From positions 4,778,580 to 4,842,579 of the forward strand of contig NZ_AP025018.1 of assembly GCF_019977735.1 (NCBI RefSeq): a stretch of DNA of 64,000 nucleotides, in the 5' to 3' direction. Under the pieces are notes generated by a model that saw only the letters and a program-made list of their open reading frames with translations, was not told the DNA's origin and ran no database searches. Shown here in pieces: positions 59,001 through 64,000 of this stretch. Position numbers and translations under genes: made by a program. Source of the DNA: Calothrix sp. PCC 7716 (GTDB lineage: Bacteria > Cyanobacteriota > Cyanobacteriia > Cyanobacteriales > Nostocaceae). The first letter of the stretch is position 1. Each line of letters opens with the position of its first letter.

Positions 59001-62000
59001 TTAATTTGCTGGATTTGCAAAGCAGTTTCCTGCTTGACTTGAGCAATAAAATCTCGATAGCTTTGCATTTGTTCTGCAAGAGTCGGTAGAGCGATTGCAC
59101 CACTAAAATAAGCAAGATGGCTATAATATTGGAGCGAAAAGCTTGCATGTTCCAAATCGCCAGTATTTAACGCTGAATTATACGCCTCTAAAAGAGGTTG
59201 GAGACAAGTTTGAGCATTTTCTTTCCAATGTTGGGTAAAACAAGTTGCCACTAAAATTCCTGGTGCGCGAAAAATTTCGCTATTTAATTTATACATCAAA
59301 CTTAATGCCAACTTTCCATACTCATAACCCGCATCGATATCGCCATATAATCCACACAGCATCATCCCACAAGTTGCATAGCCATGAGCATGAGCAGGAG
59401 CATTACCATAATTTAATGCTAACTCTACTTGCTTGGCGGCAATTAGAGGTAAAAGTTGTGGCAAAGCCATATGTGCCGTTGGACTCAAACTTACAAGAAT
59501 GCGAGTTGCAGCCAATTTAAGTGTATCTGTCATATCTGGAAGATCAATCAAATTTGAAATTTGCTTCCCTTGTAAACCTGTTCGCACCTCTGTCATTACT
59601 TGCTCAATCTGCCCTGGTGTGGGTTGGTGTGGTAACTCTACACCCAAGAGTTCAAGAAGCTCCAACCCGAAGGATATAGCTTCTTTGAGTTGATTTTCAG
59701 CCTTTAAACCTTGTAACTTTATTTCGTAAGCCTTGAGTTTATCTTGCAGCGATTTACTATTATTCAAGACTTGGGCAACATACAATTCCATTTCCGCAAA
59801 TTTACCATTAAGATATGCTAATTCTGCGGCATTTTCGTGCAACGATAATGTGATTTTATAATGAGTTTGCCAACTATCCTCATGCAATAACGAAATACTA
59901 GTCAGAAAATATTGCCTTGCATCTGCATAAGCCGTAGAAAGCTGCGCTTTTTTTCCGGCTATCATATTTAAACATAGCAACTGTAATTTCTCTGATGATT
60001 TCGTCAGTAGCTCCTTTGCAAAATTCAAGTGATTGACAATTTCAAAAATTCTTTCTTCTTGCTCTTTTTCAGGTATTTTTTTTAACAGCAGTTGTCCAAT
60101 TTCTAAGTGAGTCGTTTGCCTTTGGTCTTCAGGAATAAGAAAATAGGCGGCTTGTTGAATGCGATCATGCAAAAATTTATAGGTGGCAGTTTGGGAAATA
60201 TCTTGAGCAAAAGCTTGGTTGTCTCCATCTATATAAATTTTATAAATATCGCTTTTAGGTAAAATTAACCCTTCTTCCAAAGCATTCCACAAATCAGCAG
60301 ATGATTCTACTTGAGATTGTTCACCAATAATTGCTAATGTTTCTAAATCAAACTCATTACCAATACAAGCAGCTAACTTTAAAACCCGTTGAGTTGATTC
60401 AGGTAATCTACGTAATTGAAATAGCATAAACTCAACAACATCATCTGTAAGAGTTTGCTGATTAATTTCAAAAATATTGTACTGCCAATATTCTTCATTT
60501 AAATTAAATGTTATAAATTTATCTTGGTGTAATGATTTTAAAAATTGTGTAACAAAGAATGGATTTCCTTGAGTTTTTCGCAACACTAGTTGTGAAAGTG
60601 GAAAAGCCTCATATTCTTGACATTTTAAAGTATCAGCAACTAACTCGTTCAATGCTAATTGGCTGAATGGTTGTAAATTAATTGTTTGAATTTTTGTATT
60701 TTTTTTCTTAATTTGTTCCAATGTTAACATTAAAGGATGGACATTAGATACCTCATTATCTCGATAAGCTCCAACTAATAATAAATAATTTAAATTGCGA
60801 TTGTTAATTAAAAACTTTATTAATTTTAAAGAAGCTGTATCAGCCCATTGTAAATCATCTAAAAATATAACTAAGGGATGTTTTTTATTTGCAAAAACTT
60901 GTATAAACTTCTGCAATAAAAAATTAAATCTATTTTGACTGGCTGCACCAAATAATTCCAATACAGGTGCTTGTTTGCCAATAACTCTTTCTAATTCGGG
61001 AATAATTTCAATAATAACCTGTCCATTTTCGCCTAATGCTTGCAAAATTTCTTTTTGCCATTGTTGTAATTGTTTATCGCTTTCTGTGAGTAACTGCTCC
61101 ATCAAACCTCGAAAAGCTTCGATAAATCCCGACAAAGGAATATTCCGATTAAATTGGTCGAATTTACCCTGAATAAAATATCCCCGTTTTTTGACAAGAA
61201 CTTTGTGAACTTCGTTAACTACCGCAGTTTTACCAATTCCCGAAAACCCCGTCACTAGAAGCATTTCGCTGTTGGATTGTGAAACTCGTTCAAATGCTGC
61301 AAGCAGTTCTTTAACTTCATTATCTCGACCATATAATTTATCAGGAAGAATAAATCTATCACAAGTATCTTTATGAGCAATGTCAAAATCTTCAATATAA
61401 CCTTTTTTTTGCAGTTGTAAAAGACATTGTTCCAAATCAGCTTTTAACCCCGTAGCAGTCTGATAGCGGTCTTCAGCGTTTTTTGCCATCAGCTTATGAA
61501 TAATTTTTGTAATTACAAAAGGTATTTTTGAGTTGATATCTGATAAATTTTGAGGAAATTTAGCGATATGAAGATGAATCAACTCCATTGGGTCATCAGA
61601 GTCAAAAGGTAACTGTCCAGTTAGTAATTCAAAAAATGTTACACCCAAAGCGTAAAAATCACTACGATAATCAATTCCTCGGTTCATACGCCCGGTTTGT
61701 TCCGGGGAAATATAAGCAAGGGTTCCTTCTAAAACATTTGGACTGGTAATGCTTTGAGTTTCTTTAGGAAGCCAAGAGGCAATACTGAAGTCTATAAGCT
61801 TAACCTGCTTGGTTACTGGGTTAATAAGAATATTTGTAGGTTTAATATCTTTATGGATAACGCAATTTTGAGATAAATCGTATAATATATCAGTAATTTG
61901 CACTGCTATGGTTAAAAAATCTAATAAATTTAATGGTTGATTTTCAGTATATTCTCGCAAGGAAATTCCGCCAAAATCTTCCATCACTAGCATGTAGGTA

Positions 62001-62251
62001 TTGTGATAATGTTCTAGACTGTAAGGGCGAACAACACCAGGAATATCTAACTTTTTACTAATGTTATACTGATTGCGAAATTTCAAGAGTTCACTAAAAC
62101 TAGGATATTCCTGCTGTAGTAGTTTAATAACAACATTCTGGTTATCGCTCAATCGAATAGCTCGGTATACCTTTGTTTTATAACCCTGGTAAATTTCTTC
62201 GGATATCAAGTATCTGTTTATACCAACAATAATCTCTGTTGGTGTTGCCAT
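56069..62251 (-). CDS. HstK-type dual kinase with GAF and two PAS domains (2060 aa)
   Basis: The largest kinase. Order: Ser/Thr kinase (about 8-275; VVIKLLQ, HKDIKPTN, IDFSIAS), AAA/ATPase (GFSGIGKT; VIFLDDLQWAD), TPR-like helices, GAF (about 1350-1500), PAS/PAC (about 1515-1640, VPGMIYQLCLTTDGSIF and EWRIITPSRKIKWVQAV), second PAS/PAC (about 1645-1765, ESANDIIGIADAQGNNLYLN), coiled coil, HisKA with H1805 in [14 protein letters not shown], HATPase with DNGIGM and GTGMGMS. I chose ATG 62251 because GAGGAG lies seven bases before it; a frame five codons longer is possible. The gene is bracketed by inverted IS-end repeats. Confidence 0.92.
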   Translation of the reverse strand: MATPTEIIVGINRYLISEEIYQGYKTKVYRAIRLSDNQNVVIKLLQQEYPSFSELLKFRNQYNISKKLDIPGVVRPYSLEHYHNTYMLVMEDFGGISLREYTENQPLNLLDFLTIAVQITDILYDLSQNCVIHKDIKPTNILINPVTKQVKLIDFSIASWLPKETQSITSPNVLEGTLAYISPEQTGRMNRGIDYRSDFYALGVTFFELLTGQLPFDSDDPMELIHLHIAKFPQNLSDINSKIPFVITKIIHKLMAKNAEDRYQTATGLKADLEQCLLQLQKKGYIEDFDIAHKDTCDRFILPDKLYGRDNEVKELLAAFERVSQSNSEMLLVTGFSGIGKTAVVNEVHKVLVKKRGYFIQGKFDQFNRNIPLSGFIEAFRGLMEQLLTESDKQLQQWQKEILQALGENGQVIIEIIPELERVIGKQAPVLELFGAASQNRFNFLLQKFIQVFANKKHPLVIFLDDLQWADTASLKLIKFLINNRNLNYLLLVGAYRDNEVSNVHPLMLTLEQIKKKNTKIQTINLQPFSQLALNELVADTLKCQEYEAFPLSQLVLRKTQGNPFFVTQFLKSLHQDKFITFNLNEEYWQYNIFEINQQTLTDDVVEFMLFQLRRLPESTQRVLKLAACIGNEFDLETLAIIGEQSQVESSADLWNALEEGLILPKSDIYKIYIDGDNQAFAQDISQTATYKFLHDRIQQAAYFLIPEDQRQTTHLEIGQLLLKKIPEKEQEERIFEIVNHLNFAKELLTKSSEKLQLLCLNMIAGKKAQLSTAYADARQYFLTSISLLHEDSWQTHYKITLSLHENAAELAYLNGKFAEMELYVAQVLNNSKSLQDKLKAYEIKLQGLKAENQLKEAISFGLELLELLGVELPHQPTPGQIEQVMTEVRTGLQGKQISNLIDLPDMTDTLKLAATRILVSLSPTAHMALPQLLPLIAAKQVELALNYGNAPAHAHGYATCGMMLCGLYGDIDAGYEYGKLALSLMYKLNSEIFRAPGILVATCFTQHWKENAQTCLQPLLEAYNSALNTGDLEHASFSLQYYSHLAYFSGAIALPTLAEQMQSYRDFIAQVKQETALQIQQINLQAVLNLLGQAENPSRIIGQVYDEEQMVMMHLAANHRGALFYLHLHKLFLSYLFSNYTIAVDCAIETERYLDAGVGSLMVPVFHTYDSLAKLAIYPQVNSQKQQQILTQVAANQEKLANWANYAPMNYLHKFELVEAEKYRILEQKATALEFYDRAINGAKENGYIQEEALGNELAAKFYLEWNKEKVAAGYMQEAYYAYIRWECKTKIEDLENTYPHLLKPILLNSLQPSFNSLETLANITATTCLSNLDITSILKTAQAISSIINLDELISTLSKIILENAGAKKCVLILPNENQWYIRAITSLSPEKNASTTVLTFQAMDDSQEIPLKLIRYVKHKLETVTIDNYQNNTETFIDEYIEQHQPKSLLCMPILNQGNLLGILYLENKLTQGIFTSERLLVINLLCTQAAISLENARLYANLQESKTRFQRLADNVPGMIYQLCLTTDGSIFILYVSSGSYNLYEFTAEEIVAGTQNIRAVEHPDDVAGINQAMMESSRNLTPFIHEWRIITPSRKIKWVQAVSRPQLRDDGAIIWDGFVFDISDRKKIEQAQARLLAILESANDIIGIADAQGNNLYLNQAGQKILGILPEETDKFHISETVAPSMLEKTVNEALPTAMQTGSWSGESIVRSRKGQEIPVSQVIVVHKNDRGEVEFFSSIMRDIREAKRNEVLRKQIEAQLRQQTEDLEATLQELKHTQAQMVQSEKMSSLGQLVAGVAHEINNPVNFIHGNLSYVEQYTNDLLQLLELYQQYDTISHQKIQDYLEELDLNFIQEDLPKTIKSMKVGTERIREIVLSLRTFSRMDEAEFKEVNIHDGIESTLMILQHRLKEKGELPAIQVIKRYGNLPSVKCYAGQLNQVFMNILTNAIDAMEEQNSQRTLEDIQANPNQITIQTDIVDTNWIEIKISDNGIGMSEQVQKQIFDPFFTTKPVGKGTGMGMSISYQIITERHGGKLECFSQVNQGTKFVIKIPLRK

Positions 62252-62432
62252 AGCACTTCTCCTCAAGGTACAAAACTAATCTTCTAGGGTTGGCTTAGAT
62301 TCACCCTTAAAATTATTGTTCCCAAATTAGAACTAAATATTGACTAAGAGTAAAAATCAACAATACTTGGTTCAGCCTAAAACCTTTAGAGGTTGTTTGA
62401 AAAGTACCCTTGAGTGTCATGCTCAGATATTA

Positions 62433-62514
62433 AAATCCCCCCAACCCCCTTAATAAGGGGGCTAAAAGCCTCTCTTTCCCCCCTTATCAAGGGGGGTTAG
62501 GGGGATCAATTCCG
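62433..62514. repeat. Palindromic repeat with two hairpins (AATCCCCCCAACCCCC type)
   Basis: AATCCCCCCAACCCCCTTAA...AAGGGGG, then CCCCCCTTATCAAGGGGGG and TTAGGGGGATCAATT: outer arms pair with each other and each half also has its own hairpin. Partial copies occur near 44336-44358 and 55943-55956. Dispersed REP-like element. Confidence 0.65.
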
Positions 62515-62523
62515 AGAAAATCT

Positions 62524-62541
62524 CTTAACCGAGCAGTATTG
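62524..62541. repeat. Right IS4-family terminal-repeat copy (CTTAACCGAGCAGTATTG)
   Basis: Exact 18-base match, inverted relative to 55920-55937. Together they bracket the giant kinase gene. Confidence 0.8.
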
Positions 62542-62588
62542 CTGGAGTTCTCTATTGATTACTGAATACATTAATTAAATATATTAAT

Positions 62589-63641
62589 TTAATTTAACCT
62601 TGGTTGTTCAATAGGAATTTTAATATTAAATTCTGTTCCTTGAGCGATGGATGAAAAACAATCTAGCTTACCATTATGTTTTTCACAAATAATTTGATAG
62701 CTAATTGCTAAACCCATTCCAGTTCCTTTTCCAACTGACTTTGTTGTAAAAAAGGGGTTAAATATCTCTGTTTGAATCGATTTAGGTATTCCAACTCCAT
62801 TATCTGCTATTACTATTTCTATCCAATTAGAATTAATAACTGATGTGCGAATTGTAATTTTTGCAATAGTTTTTTTAAAAGTTTTTTCTTCTAGTGCATC
62901 AATGGCATTAGCCAAGATATTCATAAAAACTTGATTTAATTGACTAGCATAACATTCAATATTTGGCAAATTTCCATAGTCTTTAAATACTAAAATTTCT
63001 GGACGTTTTAAAGTTGCTTGTAAACGATGCTGCAAAATTAATAACGTACTATCAATACCTTCATGAATATTAACTAATTTGAATTCAGCTTCATCAAGAC
63101 GAGAAAAATTGCGTAATGACACAACTATTTCCCGAATGCGCTCACTTCCTATAATCATCGATTCTAATACTTTTAGAAAATCAGCTTTTATAAATTCTAA
63201 ATCAATGTCATCTTTTAACACTTGAATTTCGGTCGGTACATTGGGAAAATGTCTGCCATAAAGCTCAAGTAAACTTACCATATTTTCATTATATTCTTCC
63301 AAGTGTTTGATATTTCCATGAATAAAGTTTACTGGATTATTTATTTCGTGAGCGACACCAGCAACTATTTGTCCTAAAGCTGACATTTTTTCGCTTTGAA
63401 GCATTTGTGCTTGCATATTTTGTAAATTTTGCAAGGTAATTTGTAATTCTTCGCTTCTGCGCGCTAAGTCTTGCTGCGAACACTGCAATTCGCTAATAAC
63501 TTGCTTGAGCAAAAACTCTTTAGCTGCAATATCCATTTCTAGTTGCTTGCGATCGCTTTCACAGCGATCTAGTTTTTTTTGCAGAATCCTGTTTGCTTTT
63601 TCTAATTCTCGATTTTTTTCTAAATCATTGCTACTATTCAT
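62589..63641 (-). CDS. Soluble sensor histidine kinase with coiled-coil N-terminus
   Basis: A 350-residue kinase without membrane helix. Residues 1-85 form a long coiled coil (LEKNRELEKANRILQKKLDR and onward), then HisKA with H98 in [15 protein letters not shown]-box [13 protein letters not shown]1 DNGVGI, G2 GTGMGLA. Such kinases with no input domain of their own usually take signals through partners; the FIST-domain protein encoded 46 bp upstream on the same strand is the obvious candidate. The HisKA/HATPase region is very like that of the giant kinase downstream. Confidence 0.9.
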   Translation of the reverse strand: MNSSNDLEKNRELEKANRILQKKLDRCESDRKQLEMDIAAKEFLLKQVISELQCSQQDLARRSEELQITLQNLQNMQAQMLQSEKMSALGQIVAGVAHEINNPVNFIHGNIKHLEEYNENMVSLLELYGRHFPNVPTEIQVLKDDIDLEFIKADFLKVLESMIIGSERIREIVVSLRNFSRLDEAEFKLVNIHEGIDSTLLILQHRLQATLKRPEILVFKDYGNLPNIECYASQLNQVFMNILANAIDALEEKTFKKTIAKITIRTSVINSNWIEIVIADNGVGIPKSIQTEIFNPFFTTKSVGKGTGMGLAISYQIICEKHNGKLDCFSSIAQGTEFNIKIPIEQPRLN

Positions 63642-63642
63642 A

Positions 63643-63688
63643 AATAAGAATCATAAATAAGAATTATAAATAAGAATTATAAATACTT
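63643..63688. repeat. Tandem repeat of AAGAATTATAAAT (15-bp period, three copies)
   Basis: ATAAGAATCATAA / ATAAGAATTATAA / ATAAGAATTATAA at 15-bp steps fill the gap between the FIST gene and the kinase ATG, so no normal ribosome site is present there. Confidence 0.6.
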
Positions 63689-64000
63689 TAGTTTGTTCCC
63701 ATTAACAGTGTTACAAATGTTTTATTATGAAATTGTGTTTTTCCTTTAGCTGTTAAAGGAGCAATTTCACCATAGGCATAAAATCCACAACAAGGTAATG
63801 TTGGCGATAAATGGTTTTTGACAAGCTGATATTCCTGACTGGTAAGAGTTCCGAGAATTCGGCGCCGAGCGGCACAAGAAATTAATAAAGCTGCGGCTGG
63901 ATTTATGCCAGAAAAATTTGTTAAAGCTTTTTTAAGGGATGTCTCGGAAGCTTGTAAAATATTTTCGCGAGATGTATCTGTAATTTGAACCATTGCTCCT
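63688..64000 (-). CDS. FIST-domain sensor protein, C-terminal part (partial)
   Basis: The frame is open to the right edge of the window, so only the last ~104 residues are seen. GAMVQITDTSRENILQA, INPAAALLISCAARRRILG and LPCCGFYAYGEIAPL, ending with HNKTFVTLLMG, are typical of FIST_C, a ligand-binding input module found with kinases and cyclases. The ATG at 63993 is probably internal because the frame continues (GGA GCA) upstream. Likely sensor partner of the kinase downstream. Confidence 0.85.
   Translation of the reverse strand, partial: GAMVQITDTSRENILQASETSLKKALTNFSGINPAAALLISCAARRRILGTLTSQEYQLVKNHLSPTLPCCGFYAYGEIAPLTAKGKTQFHNKTFVTLLMGTN

Larger units (their letters stand above)
62252..62588. 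other. Intergenic region with two stacked repeats
   Basis: Contains the palindromic GGGGG/CCCCC repeat (62433-62514) and the IS-end-like repeat (62524-62541). The promoter of the giant kinase must lie in the first ~150 bp or within the repeats. No gene. Confidence 0.55.

Noticed and set aside
55920-62541. Treating the bracketed kinase segment as a proven transposon
   Set aside because: No target-site duplication or transposase inside; kept only as a hypothesis in the findings.
1-64000. tRNA or rRNA genes
   Set aside because: No cloverleaf-type or rRNA-like sequence was recognised by eye on either strand; a covariance-model scan was not possible.

Overview
The window looks like a chromosomal segment of a filamentous, probably heterocyst-type (Nostocales) cyanobacterium. 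The evidence is three giant HstK-type dual Ser/Thr-His kinases, an RppA/RppB two-component pair, cyanobacterial two-partner-secretion (TPS) proteins, AT-rich DNA and several IS families typical of these genomes. About fifty copies of GGCGCC can be counted by eye, many times more than chance, while the usual cyanobacterial palindrome GCGATCGC was seen only once.

Layout. 1-7 kb: end of a histidine kinase, a small hypothetical protein, a degenerate receiver, a complete IS1634-type element with a 6-bp target duplication, a true single-domain receiver, a broken glycosyltransferase copy and an Rrf2 regulator. 7-19.4 kb: a cell-surface glycan/acyl-modification island with a VanZ-LamG membrane protein, a GT2 glycosyltransferase joined to a truncated SulP permease, a receiver lacking its Asp, two acyltransferase-3 membrane proteins, four paralogous left-handed beta-helix acyltransferases, and remnants of a GT1 glycosyltransferase and a pentapeptide-repeat protein. 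19.5-23.2 kb: RppA, a truncated RppB-like kinase fused to a DUF389 remnant, a half-length rhodopsin and a decayed transposase. 23.2-28.6 kb: the first HstK-type kinase. 28.7-47 kb: a TPS transporter (TpsB), a second TpsB copy reduced to a pseudogene, one broken and one intact TpsA exoprotein, a HAMP histidine kinase, a Spy-like periplasmic protein, many gene remnants, a complete IS4-family element carrying a passenger gene, and a Tn5/IS50-like transposase. 47-64 kb: a same-strand signalling block of FIST protein (partial), soluble histidine kinase, 2060-residue HstK-type kinase, a lone A-T-R NRPS-like carboxylic acid reductase and an 1801-residue HstK-type kinase.

How it works together. The two most coherent units are the envelope-modification cluster (stacked acyl/acetyltransferases) and the last 17 kb, where an enzyme expected to release an aldehyde or alcohol from an activated (amino) acid sits 81 bp upstream of a giant dual kinase. 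The large kinase gene at 56-62 kb is bracketed by inverted copies of the same terminal repeat that ends the IS4-family element at 40.3-42.5 kb. Large parts of the rest are decaying: at least ten gene fragments, two duplications and several palindromic repeats indicate a plastic, accessory region.
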